Assembly (NCBI RefSeq): GCF_000571935.1
Contig: NZ_ATAX01000009.1
Coordinates: 17,762-81,761, forward strand
Source of the DNA: Ruminococcus flavefaciens 007c
GTDB taxonomy: Bacteria > Bacillota > Clostridia > Oscillospirales > Ruminococcaceae
Direction of reading: 5' to 3'
Length of the DNA stretch: 64,000 nucleotides
The position numbers and the translations under genes are program-made. Shown here one piece after another: positions 1 through 7,994 of this stretch; within the stretch, counting starts at the first letter, position 1; each line of letters starts with the position of its first letter. Under the pieces are notes generated by a model that searched no databases, had not been told where the DNA came from, and saw only the letters and a list, made by a program, of their open reading frames with translations.

Positions 1-1161
1 CGTGTGGGTGACCCGCAGGAGCGGCTTAAATTCGTCCATATCGCAGGCACTAACGGCAAGGGCTCCACTCTGGAATACATTGCCAATGCACTGCAGTTCT
101 CGGGGTATAAAACCGGAAAGTTCACTTCCCCGTTTGTACTGCGCTACACCGACAGGATACGCATAAACGACGACGAGATCGACGAGAAGTCCCTCTGCGA
201 GATCGCTGACTACGTAAAGGAACGCATTGACGACGAGGCCTACTCTCAGTTTGAGATAACAATGGCCATCGCTATGCTGTGGTATGAGCGCGAGGGCTGC
301 GACATAGTTGTGCTTGAAACAGGTATAGGCGGAACGCTGGACTCAACCAATGTGATACCGCCGCCGCTACTGTCAGTGATAACCTCCATATCCCTCGATC
401 ATACAGCCCTTTTAGGCGATACCGTTGAGGAGATAGCCTCCCACAAGGCAGGCATAATAAAGAACGGCTCAGCAGTAGTTCTCTCCGAGGACAATCCCGA
501 AAGCGTTAAGGTGCTCGTCCGTGAGACTGCGGAAAAAGTCGGCGCGGAGCTCATTCCCTGCGAGGACTGTCCCCCGTCGGCTGACGGCGGGCTCTTCTCA
601 CCATTCATGTACAAAGGCATAAAGCTCAGGCCTGCTATGGCAGGTATACACCAGAAATACAACGCACAGACCGCAATAACTGCCTGCATTTACCTAAGAA
701 GCAAGGGCTTTTCCGTAAGCGACGGAGCCATGATAAGATCCGTCGAGACTACGCAGGTACGTGCAAGGGTTCAGTACATAGACGGCGAGCCCCCGGTGAT
801 AGTGGACGGCGGACACAATCCTGCGGGAGTGGGTATGCTGTCGCTGATGCTGATGTATCTGAGCACCAGAGGCAAGAAGATATATACTGTCATGGGCATG
901 GTAGACTCCAAGGACTATATAGAATGTGTAAAGACTATATCGGGACTTTCCGATAAATTCTTTGCAGTTGACGGATTTGCTCCCAACGCAGTCTCCGCAG
1001 AGACCATTGCGGATATAGCCTCATTCAGGACAGAAGCTGAGTTCGGCACTCTTGCCGAGTGCGCAGAAAAAGCAAAGGCTCTCGCCCGTGAAAATGACGG
1101 AGTAGCCGTAATATGCGGTTCCCTTTATCTTGCCAGCGAATATCTGAACAGCATGGATTAA
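1..1161 (+). CDS. folC: Folylpolyglutamate/dihydrofolate synthase, 5' end cut by window
   Basis: Cytoplasmic Mur-ligase-family enzyme that adds glutamate to folates (and, in bifunctional members, to dihydropteroate). The visible 386 codons are open from base 1. The P-loop GTNGKGST lies only about 15 residues from the edge, whereas the family has some 40 more residues before it, so the true start is outside the window and the GTG at 4 is not trusted as a start. The next conserved block, ETGIGGTLDSTN, and the C-terminal DGGHNPAGV segment are both present, so the rest of the enzyme is complete. It ends in front of two tandem hairpins. The identification is firm; mono- versus bifunctional activity cannot be told from sequence alone. 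Confidence 0.93.
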   Translation, partial: RVGDPQERLKFVHIAGTNGKGSTLEYIANALQFSGYKTGKFTSPFVLRYTDRIRINDDEIDEKSLCEIADYVKERIDDEAYSQFEITMAIAMLWYEREGCDIVVLETGIGGTLDSTNVIPPPLLSVITSISLDHTALLGDTVEEIASHKAGIIKNGSAVVLSEDNPESVKVLVRETAEKVGAELIPCEDCPPSADGGLFSPFMYKGIKLRPAMAGIHQKYNAQTAITACIYLRSKGFSVSDGAMIRSVETTQVRARVQYIDGEPPVIVDGGHNPAGVGMLSLMLMYLSTRGKKIYTVMGMVDSKDYIECVKTISGLSDKFFAVDGFAPNAVSAETIADIASFRTEAEFGTLAECAEKAKALARENDGVAVICGSLYLASEYLNSMD

Positions 1162-1182
1162 AAAGACTTAAATCACAATAAT

Positions 1183-1256
1183 AAAGCCCCGAAGCATATT
1201 CAAACTGCTCCGGGGCTTTAATTCTGTATCGGTATCCTTCCTGAGGATACTTTTTT
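1183..1256 (+). terminator. Tandem terminators after folC
   Basis: Two hairpins follow folC. The first pairs AAAGCCCCG (1183-1191) with CGGGGCTTT (1211-1219) and could work in both directions between two convergent genes. The second pairs GTATCC (1232-1237) with GGATAC (1245-1250) and is followed by six T on the plus strand. Confidence 0.8.
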
Positions 1257-1288
1257 ATGCCGACTCCGCGGAAGAACTCCCGTGACTA

Positions 1289-2950
1289 TCAGCTGTAATT
1301 TCTTGCGATTCTGTAATCTATAGAGCCTGTGAAAGGGTCGTAGATAATGTCGTCGTTATCGTCCTTTGCTATAAGGTATGAGCTCTTGTAGAAAACGGGG
1401 ATAAATCCGTTCTTTTCGAGTATAAGCTTCTCAGCAGCCGTATAGCTGTTTACCAGCTCATTGACCGTGGGACACTTTATAATATCCGCAGAGCAGTCCG
1501 CACCGCCTGAAGCGCCGGCAAGGCAGCTCTCGGTAACGAACCTGTCAAAGAAAGCGATACCGCTGTTGAAGTCTCCCCTGAGAGGATAGAGCGCTATGCT
1601 GTAATTGCCGCTGTCGATCCTTTCCCTGAACTCGGCAGAGGTAAGATCCTCGATACCGATGTATATGCCCAGGCTATCCTGCCAGCTCTGTGAAAGGATA
1701 TGGAGGTATCTCGAATCCACGGTGCTTGCGTCCACGATAATTTTCACGCTGTCCACGGACTTTATCTTCAGCTCCTCCTTGGACTTCTCCAGCAGCCCGA
1801 CAGCCGCCTGCGGATCAAAGATATCGAACTGTCTGTCTGAGGCGAGGTCGCGGTAGCTTCTTCCCACAATATCCACAGCAGGAGGGATAATGCCGTAAGC
1901 TGCCCTCAGGTCGCTGTTATCGTCCAGACCGAGAGCTTCTCTGTCCAGTGACAGCGCAACTGCTCTGCGCAGGTCCTGATTGGAGTACAGCTTATCATCG
2001 GGATTGAAGACAAGTCCCAGCGTAGTAGCCTGCTCGCCTGTTATCTTGTACTTTTTAGGGTTATATCCGCCGGTTTTCATAGTGGGGAAACATTCCGCCT
2101 CATCGTCCTTGAAGGCCTGTCTCACTCCTGCCTCATCGTCCTGTATGGAGAAGCTCACATAGGAAGGCAGTATGCTATAGGAGTCGTTTTCGTTGACCTC
2201 GTTCTTGCGCATATAAAGGATATTATTGCTGCCGTAGGGATCATAGAACCACTGACGCACATAGAAGGCGCCGTTGGACATGACCGATCTGTCATCAAGG
2301 CCGTATCTTCCCTTGGTGCCTATAAAGAACTCCTCATTGCACGGAAAAGCAGCGGGAGTAGTAAGCAGGCTGAGGAACTCCGCACAGGGAGCCTCAAGGG
2401 TGAATTCAAGGGTATGGTTATCCTTTGCCTCAACTCCGAGAGAATGGGTGGCATAGCTTCCGTCAGCAACTCTGCCGCTGTTTTTCAGGCAGCGGAAGTC
2501 CCTGGCGAATGGTGAGTGCATATTCGGATCAAGAAGCCTTCTGAATGCAAAAACATAATCGTAAGCGGTAACAGGATAATACTCGTCCTCATCTATCTTA
2601 TCGTCGTCATTCTTATCAAAGAACCAGTAATTGTCGTCCTTCAGGTTGAAGGTATATACGCAGCCGTCCGACGACACCTTATAGTCCGCAGCATTGCAGC
2701 ATATGATATTGTCGCTCTCGTCCTTCATCATAAGTCCGCTGTACAGATTTTTTATGACCGTAGCCGAAGACGGATCCGTAGCGAACTGAGGATCCAGACT
2801 GCGGGGATTGCCTGCCAGTGCGGCACTGTACATATGACCGCCGCCACCGCCTTTTTTATCGCTGTTTCCGCAGCCCGTCACAGAACCTATGACCGAGGCA
2901 GCGCATACAGCCAGAGTAATGATCCTTTTCTCTCTCACTTTTTTCTCCAT
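1289..2950 (-). CDS. ABC transporter substrate-binding lipoprotein, oligopeptide family (SBP family 5)
   Basis: Extracellular solute-binding lipoprotein of the OppA/DppA family, expected to capture peptides for an ABC importer. I use the ATG at 2950, giving 553 residues. It begins with a basic, hydrophobic signal ending in the lipobox SVTGC, with the lipidated Cys at residue 27. The family N-terminal pattern follows (NPRSLDPQFATDP, then NLYSGLM). The longer ORF reading from 3028 would run through the terminator hairpin of the upstream gene, so it is rejected. The ribosome binding site (AGGA directly before ATG) is weak. No permease or ATPase genes of the Opp type are adjacent, so the importer partners must be encoded elsewhere. 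The ligand is not predictable. Confidence 0.88.
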   Translation of the reverse strand: MEKKVREKRIITLAVCAASVIGSVTGCGNSDKKGGGGGHMYSAALAGNPRSLDPQFATDPSSATVIKNLYSGLMMKDESDNIICCNAADYKVSSDGCVYTFNLKDDNYWFFDKNDDDKIDEDEYYPVTAYDYVFAFRRLLDPNMHSPFARDFRCLKNSGRVADGSYATHSLGVEAKDNHTLEFTLEAPCAEFLSLLTTPAAFPCNEEFFIGTKGRYGLDDRSVMSNGAFYVRQWFYDPYGSNNILYMRKNEVNENDSYSILPSYVSFSIQDDEAGVRQAFKDDEAECFPTMKTGGYNPKKYKITGEQATTLGLVFNPDDKLYSNQDLRRAVALSLDREALGLDDNSDLRAAYGIIPPAVDIVGRSYRDLASDRQFDIFDPQAAVGLLEKSKEELKIKSVDSVKIIVDASTVDSRYLHILSQSWQDSLGIYIGIEDLTSAEFRERIDSGNYSIALYPLRGDFNSGIAFFDRFVTESCLAGASGGADCSADIIKCPTVNELVNSYTAAEKLILEKNGFIPVFYKSSYLIAKDDNDDIIYDPFTGSIDYRIARNYS

Positions 2951-3004
2951 TCCTGTTCTTTTGCAGCCGTTATATACAGCCGTCATTCTCCCAATAGCAA
3001 ATAA

Positions 3005-3027
3005 TGCCCCCCGAAAGACGGGGGACA
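3005..3027 (-). terminator. Hairpin after the VanY-like gene
   Basis: In minus orientation CCCCCG pairs with CGGGGG around the loop TCTTT, seven bases after the stop of the carboxypeptidase gene. The following stretch is GCATTATTT, so the U-tract is weak and some readthrough into the lipoprotein gene is plausible. Confidence 0.6.
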
Positions 3028-3034
3028 TTCAGCT

Positions 3035-4093
3035 TCAATTCATGCTGACGGTGATGATAAAGCCGTCAACGTTATTTCCCGAAACGGTATAGGTCTTGTT
3101 TGCGGGAACAGGTACCTCTGTATCGCCTGTGGAATTTGCAGCAGCATAGTATATATTATAAAGCTTATTACCCACTGTTACCTCAACAGGGCTGTCCTTA
3201 GTATGCTCCTTGAGCTTGGTAATATACTCTTCGAGGCAGAGATTGTTCTGCTTCATATATACAGCATGGGGCGCTCCCACATATCTGTATGTATAGGCTC
3301 TCTGACGTTCGCCCGTAGAATTGTCCTTGCCCTCGGGGAAACGGACTACGAAGCCGTGCTCCGCAGCGTGCTCGTCTATCCAGCCGTAAACGCCGGTAGG
3401 CGAATAATAGCCCGAGCTTGAGCCGTCAGTCGGGAAGATACCTATATCAAAGGTCCTTCCTGTGTGGTAGTCGGAATAACCGCCCTGGAACTGAGAATTG
3501 CCGTTGTAGTACTTGTCATTCTGTTCCTCAATGGTTCGGTAACCGCCTATAACATAAATATCAGAATTGCTCTCAGCCTCATAGAAGCCGTCCATGAGTG
3601 CATTGAGCTGAGTAAGAGTCTCTGAATCCAGCTTTGTTACCAAATCGCTTACATGGTAATGTGAATCGTCGTGGTTATCAAAGAGTGTAACTAATTCAGT
3701 ATCGCCTTCAATGAATTTATACTCATGCTCGGAATTTACGAGGACGAGGTTTCCGCGGTTAATATCCGAAGCATTATGTATCTCCGTAGTGTATTGAGCC
3801 TCAGAAGGCGCTGATGCACCGGGAGTTCCTGTTATCAGCGTTTTTGTTTCATTGCTTGATTCCAGGTTATCCACGATTGACGACTGCTGAGTATTGTCTG
3901 AAACTGTAGTCTGTGCCGATGTAGCGGAGTTTTTGTTCTTTCCCTTTCCGGAACAGCTCTTATAGCATGAAGTAAGCAAAACTACAAGAACAACAAGGAC
4001 AAGGGCTACCGCAACGAGTCTGTCGTATCTGACTTTGTAGCGTCTGGACGATCTGTCTCTGCTGCGGTTTCTGCGTTTATCTCCGTTAGTCAT
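3035..4093 (-). CDS. D-alanyl-D-alanine carboxypeptidase-like protein, peptidase M15B (VanY family)
   Basis: Membrane-anchored zinc peptidase predicted to trim the terminal D-Ala from peptidoglycan stem peptides outside the cell. The 352-residue protein has a very basic N-terminus, one transmembrane segment (about 26-42), a Ser/Thr-rich stalk (50-110) and a C-terminal catalytic domain. The zinc signature SDYHTGRTFDIG is at 207-218, with His210 and Asp216 as ligands, and the third ligand motif PHAVYM is at 275-280 (His276). A consensus-like promoter lies at 4251-4279. It is separated from the downstream lipoprotein gene by a hairpin. Carboxypeptidase versus endopeptidase specificity is not resolved by the sequence. 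Confidence 0.85.
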   Translation of the reverse strand: MTNGDKRRNRSRDRSSRRYKVRYDRLVAVALVLVVLVVLLTSCYKSCSGKGKNKNSATSAQTTVSDNTQQSSIVDNLESSNETKTLITGTPGASAPSEAQYTTEIHNASDINRGNLVLVNSEHEYKFIEGDTELVTLFDNHDDSHYHVSDLVTKLDSETLTQLNALMDGFYEAESNSDIYVIGGYRTIEEQNDKYYNGNSQFQGGYSDYHTGRTFDIGIFPTDGSSSGYYSPTGVYGWIDEHAAEHGFVVRFPEGKDNSTGERQRAYTYRYVGAPHAVYMKQNNLCLEEYITKLKEHTKDSPVEVTVGNKLYNIYYAAANSTGDTEVPVPANKTYTVSGNNVDGFIITVSMN

Positions 4094-4250
4094 AAAAAGA
4101 AATCGCTCCTTAAAGATTATTCGGTAAAGAACCGGACAGCTTTATTCCCGAGAAGGAACAGCTGCCTGCGCATATAGGATCGCACTTTCGTGCAATGTCT
4201 TCCAAAATTGCTCCCCAGATGATCTCCGTATCATAAATTGTTCATAATGT

Positions 4251-4279
4251 ATTATATCACAATTTTTTGTACTTGTAAA
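4251..4279 (-). promoter_or_regulatory. Sigma-A-type promoter of the VanY-like gene
   Basis: In minus orientation TTTACA (4279-4274), a 17-base spacer and TATAAT (4256-4251). It lies about 160 bases upstream of the start codon at 4093. Confidence 0.7.
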
Positions 4280-4360
4280 GTGTTTTTTTGATTTTTTGCA
4301 CTAATAATTCATTTAATTTTGAACATTGTGTACTAATGCAGTCATATTTGCCCACAAAAG

Positions 4361-5155
4361 TCAACTGATTTCACCCGAATTTATTCTCCTCCTGAACTCG
4401 GAAGGAGTACACTCCTTGTGCTTTTTGAACTGTCTCATAAAATACGACTCACTGTCATATCCGCAGGCCTCGGCTATCTCCGTGACCGACTTTCCCGTAT
4501 TTTTCAGCAGATCGGCGGCCTTCAGCAGACGGCTCTCAATGACGTCCTGACGGCAGGTGACTCCGAAAGCCTCAAAATAGAGCCTGTGGAAGTATGTGCG
4601 GCTTATCTGCATATCATCGCATACCTCCTCGATGGACCAGGTATTGACGGGATCGTCATATATAGCGGTACGCAGCTTTTTCAGCTCGGCATAACGCGGT
4701 ATCTTCTCCTCGGGAGAAGCAGGCAGTGACTCTGCGGCCTCGCTTATGGCGATGAAGATTATGCGCATTGAAAGCTCCATGAACTCACTGAAATGTCTGC
4801 CTCTGTGCATGGACTGTGATCTCATCGAGCGCAGCGCACCTGAGACTACGAAATCGTCCTTCAGCTCCACAGGTCTGTCCAAAGGGAGATTCATGGAGGC
4901 GATATACTGTCTGTCAGCAGCAGAAGTCCTGAAGCTGACCAGATCGTAACGTACAGACTTGCCCTTCAGCGGGCGGAAGGTGGACTTATATCCGCTGGTG
5001 AGGAGCACCGCGGAGCTGTCCGAGGTATACATCTCCTGTCCGTTTTCCATGTAGATAACAGGAGTCCTGAAGAATATAAAGACGGGATCGGCGCCCAGTT
5101 CACCGCCGAAAGAGGTATTGCGCCTGCAATTGAGTTCAATGTGATTTATCTTCAT
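4361..5155 (-). CDS. AraC family transcriptional regulator
   Basis: 264-residue DNA-binding protein. The last ~100 residues form the double helix-turn-helix AraC domain: WSIEEVCDDMQISRTYFHRL is the first helix pair and SVTEIAEACGYDSESYFMRQ the second, followed by the family ending PSEFRR. The N-terminal ~150 residues are a probable cupin-like sensor. The start is set at 5155 because it follows a purine-rich GGGGGGGGAGA site; the longer ORF from 5218 lacks a ribosome binding site. An 8-C run (5161-5168) sits in that site, a position where slippage could alter translation efficiency. Neighbours do not reveal a target, and no sugar-transport genes are adjacent. Confidence 0.88.
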   Translation of the reverse strand: MKINHIELNCRRNTSFGGELGADPVFIFFRTPVIYMENGQEMYTSDSSAVLLTSGYKSTFRPLKGKSVRYDLVSFRTSAADRQYIASMNLPLDRPVELKDDFVVSGALRSMRSQSMHRGRHFSEFMELSMRIIFIAISEAAESLPASPEEKIPRYAELKKLRTAIYDDPVNTWSIEEVCDDMQISRTYFHRLYFEAFGVTCRQDVIESRLLKAADLLKNTGKSVTEIAEACGYDSESYFMRQFKKHKECTPSEFRRRINSGEIS

Positions 5156-5305
5156 ATTCTCCCCCCCCGAATCAATGATGATATATACAATTATAACATA
5201 AACTGGACAAAAATGCAAGCCCTGAAAAGTATTTTTTGCCTATTTATCATATTTTCGCCCTGCCGATGCCTGTACAAAGGTTCATCTCATATCAGATCAG
5301 GGCAT

Positions 5306-5332
5306 AAAAAAAGGGGCAATGCCCCTTTTTTT
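5306..5332 (-). terminator. Terminator of the scfAB unit
   Basis: GGGGC pairs with GCCCC around a three-base loop and is flanked by seven A and seven T, so it is symmetric and may act in both directions. It lies six bases after the stop codon of scfB. Confidence 0.85.
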
Positions 5333-5338
5333 ACAGAA

Positions 5339-6706
5339 TTATTCGGCGCTGTCCGCCATTTTGACAGCCTTCATCATGATAGCACATTCAAGGCGCTTCT
5401 TTTCCAGCTGGCAAGAGATCTTATGAGCCTTTCTTATATCGCCCATATACTGGTAGTTATTGGCGTTGCAGCCGCCGCTGCAATAGAATTTTGCCCAGCA
5501 CTCGCGGCATTCGGGCTTTGAGTATACATGAGCCCTTGCGAAGTCGGCCTTCATCTCCTGATCGAAGGTGCCCTCGTCGATATTGCCCATTTTGTACTCA
5601 TCGATACCCACGAACTGATGACACGGGAAGATATCTCCGTCGGGAGTTATAGCTACATAGTCGTTTCCGCAGCCGCAGCCTCTGAGACGCTTGATAGCGC
5701 AGGGCCCCTGGTCGAGATCCAGCATGAAGTGGAAGAAATTGAACTTTTTGCCCTTTTTCTCGTTTTCAAGGAGCTGAAGCGCAAGCTTCTCGTACTCTGC
5801 AAATACAGCAGGGAGATCCTTTTCCGTAAGAGCGTATATGTCATCATCGCCCACAACAGGCTCTACCGAGATCTGGTCGAAGCCTGCCTCATTAAGGGCG
5901 AATACATCTTTTGAGAAGTCAAGGTTCTTATTTGTGAAGGTGCCTCTTACATAGTACTCCTTATCGCCTCTGCCTGCAACGAGCTTCTTGTACTTTGGCA
6001 TGATTATATCGTAGCAGCCCTGTCCGTTGGGAAGAACGCGGAAATAGTCATTGACTTCCTTTCTTCCGTCGATAGAGAGTACGACATTTGACATCTCGCG
6101 GTTTATGAAGTCTATCTTCTCGTCGTCAAGAAGAAGTCCGTTAGTGGTGATAGTGAAGCGGAACTTCTTGTTATACTCCTTTTCGCGGCTTCTTGCGTAC
6201 TCTACCACCTGCTTTACCACGCCGAAGTTCATAAGTGGCTCGCCGCCGAAGAAGTCAAGCTCCAGATTTGGACGATCGCCCGAATTTTCCAGCAGGAAAT
6301 CGATGGCGTGCTTGCCTGTCTCAAAGGACATAAGCTTTCTGCCCTTGCCGAAGTCGCCTGTGGACGCAAAGCAGTACTTGCATCTGAGCTGGCAGTCGTG
6401 AGCTATATTAAGACACATAGCCTTAACGGGAGAAGCTACGGAGTACTGAGCGTACTTCTCGTAATCATCCTCTGAAAAGAGTATCTTATCATTGTAGAGC
6501 TCGATTATTTCACCGTAGCAGTCGCGTATATCCTCCTCGGGATATGACTTTGAGAGCTTGTCGATAACGTCCTGCGGACATTCTGCCTCAAAGGGCGGCT
6601 CAATATTGTCGAGGAGGTCATATGTGAGCTCGTCCACGATGTGAACTCCGCCGCTGTTTACGTCAAGGACTATATTAAGTCCGTTAAGCTTGTACTTATG
6701 TATCAT
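5339..6706 (-). CDS. scfB: Radical SAM SCIFF maturase (thioether-forming)
   Basis: Cytoplasmic radical S-adenosylmethionine enzyme that installs Cys-to-Thr thioether (sactipeptide-type) links in the SCIFF peptide. The 455-residue protein has the cluster motif CX3CX2C at Cys105, Cys109 and Cys112. A SPASM region covers about 345-445, with many Cys (RGCGCGNDY, IFPCHQF, ECRECWAKFYCSGGC) for auxiliary iron-sulfur clusters. The length and N-terminal precursor-recognition-like region fit the SCIFF maturase family. Its substrate gene lies directly upstream, separated by a hairpin at 6721-6757 that may reduce maturase expression relative to the peptide. The start at 6706 has a GAGGGT ribosome binding site. 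Confidence 0.95.
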   Translation of the reverse strand: MIHKYKLNGLNIVLDVNSGGVHIVDELTYDLLDNIEPPFEAECPQDVIDKLSKSYPEEDIRDCYGEIIELYNDKILFSEDDYEKYAQYSVASPVKAMCLNIAHDCQLRCKYCFASTGDFGKGRKLMSFETGKHAIDFLLENSGDRPNLELDFFGGEPLMNFGVVKQVVEYARSREKEYNKKFRFTITTNGLLLDDEKIDFINREMSNVVLSIDGRKEVNDYFRVLPNGQGCYDIIMPKYKKLVAGRGDKEYYVRGTFTNKNLDFSKDVFALNEAGFDQISVEPVVGDDDIYALTEKDLPAVFAEYEKLALQLLENEKKGKKFNFFHFMLDLDQGPCAIKRLRGCGCGNDYVAITPDGDIFPCHQFVGIDEYKMGNIDEGTFDQEMKADFARAHVYSKPECRECWAKFYCSGGCNANNYQYMGDIRKAHKISCQLEKKRLECAIMMKAVKMADSAE

Positions 6707-6720
6707 ATCTGTACCCTCTA

Positions 6721-6757
6721 TTCAAAAAATATGAGGCAGCATTTTCATACTGCCTCA
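6721..6757 (-). terminator. Attenuating terminator between scfA and scfB
   Basis: TGAGGCAG (6732-6739) pairs with CTGCCTCA (6750-6757). On the minus strand the stem is followed by ATATTTTTT, a proper U-tract. Because scfB starts just beyond at 6706, it likely acts as a partial terminator that sets the precursor-to-enzyme ratio. Confidence 0.75.
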
Positions 6758-6776
6758 GCTGTTCTTAGCTTTGAGC

Positions 6777-6914
6777 TTATCTCTCGCACTTCTGATTTGC
6801 AACTGTGCATGAAGTCTTGCAAGCTGACTGGCATGAAGCCTGGCACTTGCCGCAGCCGCCCTTCTGAGCAGATTCCTTGAGATTAGCCTTATTGATAGTC
6901 TTGATGTGTTTCAT
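6777..6914 (-). CDS. scfA: SCIFF ribosomal peptide precursor (six cysteines in forty-five residues)
   Basis: A 45-residue precursor peptide, too short for ordinary ORF calling. It begins MKHIKTINKANLKESAQKGG and then carries exactly six Cys at positions 21, 24, 28, 32, 36 and 43, which defines the SCIFF family found across Clostridia. The N-terminal part is the leader recognised by the maturase encoded next door; the Cys/Ser/Thr-rich C-terminal part is the modified core. A GGAGGG ribosome binding site precedes the ATG, and a promoter lies at 6968-6996. The cellular role of mature SCIFF is not established. Confidence 0.95.
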   Translation of the reverse strand: MKHIKTINKANLKESAQKGGCGKCQASCQSACKTSCTVANQKCER

Positions 6915-6936
6915 TTTTTTACCCTCCATAGGAATA

Positions 6937-6996
6937 TGCGGCACTCTGCCGCAGAATACTTTATAATATTATATCATATTAACAGCTTCAATGCAA
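6937..6996 (-). promoter_or_regulatory. scfA promoter and leader hairpin
   Basis: Minus strand: TTGCAT (6996-6991), 17-base spacer, TATAAT (6973-6968). A perfect 7-bp hairpin (TGCGGCA, three-base loop, TGCCGCA; 6937-6953) sits in the leader just ahead of the ribosome binding site. Confidence 0.75.
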
Positions 6997-7027
6997 GTGT
7001 TATTTCAAAAAATTCAGATTTTTTTCT

Positions 7028-7981
7028 TTATTCGGCATGAAGGCTGTCGAAAACGAAGTTATAAATATCCACATAGGTATTATTGGTGTAGTGGAGTCCG
7101 TCAACAGTGGCAAAGCCGTTCCATACGAGGAAGGTATAGGAATCGAGGAAAGTGATCCTGCTGTCCAGACCTGCACTCATATCGCTGTTGAATTTTTCTA
7201 TCCTGCTGTTCAGGTACTGATAGTTTCCGTCGCAGGGATTTACTGCCAGAACGATGACCTTGTTGTTTTCAAGGAAATCATCGGGCAGGCCGTTGTAGAG
7301 TCTGAGGTAAGCACCGCTGTCGAGGTCGTTTACGCCGAGGTTGATGATAACTGTCTTGTCACGTATCTGGCATATCTGATCGTAGTTGTTCCTGAAGAGA
7401 CTTATACCTGCGCCTACCTTGCCGATATAGTCTATATCGATACCTCTTGCCATACCCACGGTACGTGAGTCTCCAACCCAGAACCACTCATCGTATTCGC
7501 TGTCGATACGGGGAAGAGTATATTCAAAGCTGCCGGGCTCCGCGATCGGAGGAGCATCATTCTGTTCGGGAGCGGGTTCGCCGCCGTTGTTCTCCTTTGT
7601 GCGTTCAGCCTTGTCGGCATCTGTCATTTTCTGTTTGAATCCGTTCTTCTCGAGGAAGTCAGTAAGTATTGCACCTTCATCATTGCTGGACGAAGCCCAT
7701 GCATAGTAAGAAAGTATAAGTGAAGCGTCTACCGCATCTATCATGCCGTCGCCGTTAAGGTCGGCAGCAGGGAGCTGAGAGCTCAGCAGAGGCGATTCCT
7801 TTTCCGTTGATGCGCACGCATATGCTGCAAGAACACTTGAAGCGTCCGTTGCGTCCACCATGCCGTCACCGTTCAGATCTCCGATCGTAAAAAGACCTGC
7901 TTCACCGTGAGCAGCAATGCCCACAGAAGAAATAGTCATGACCGCTGCTGCGACAAGGCTCATAAGCGTTTTCTTTTTCAT
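7028..7981 (-). CDS. Secreted SGNH/GDSL hydrolase-like protein with N-terminal dockerin
   Basis: 317-residue exported protein. A signal peptide (about 1-25) is followed at once by a type I dockerin with two calcium loops, DLNGDGMVDATDASSV (35-50) and DLNGDGMIDAVDASLI (74-89). A Glu/Pro/Asn-rich linker (125-155) leads to an SGNH-like domain with GDS at 170-172, a GxND-like block INLGVNDL (213-220) and DGLHY (294-298), giving a Ser-Asp-His set. It could deacylate plant polysaccharides or act on host or bacterial glycans; the substrate is unknown. The dockerin suggests attachment to a surface scaffoldin, although N-terminal dockerins are less usual than C-terminal ones. The next gene upstream ends 14 bases before this start. 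Confidence 0.82.
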   Translation of the reverse strand: MKKKTLMSLVAAAVMTISSVGIAAHGEAGLFTIGDLNGDGMVDATDASSVLAAYACASTEKESPLLSSQLPAADLNGDGMIDAVDASLILSYYAWASSSNDEGAILTDFLEKNGFKQKMTDADKAERTKENNGGEPAPEQNDAPPIAEPGSFEYTLPRIDSEYDEWFWVGDSRTVGMARGIDIDYIGKVGAGISLFRNNYDQICQIRDKTVIINLGVNDLDSGAYLRLYNGLPDDFLENNKVIVLAVNPCDGNYQYLNSRIEKFNSDMSAGLDSRITFLDSYTFLVWNGFATVDGLHYTNNTYVDIYNFVFDSLHAE

Positions 7982-7994
7982 AAATTACTCCTTT

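Noticed and set aside
2516..3092. Plus-strand ORFs opposite the oligopeptide-binding lipoprotein gene
   Set aside because: They are shadows of the lipoprotein gene, which has a lipobox and family motifs; the plus frames have no ribosome binding site or recognisable domain.
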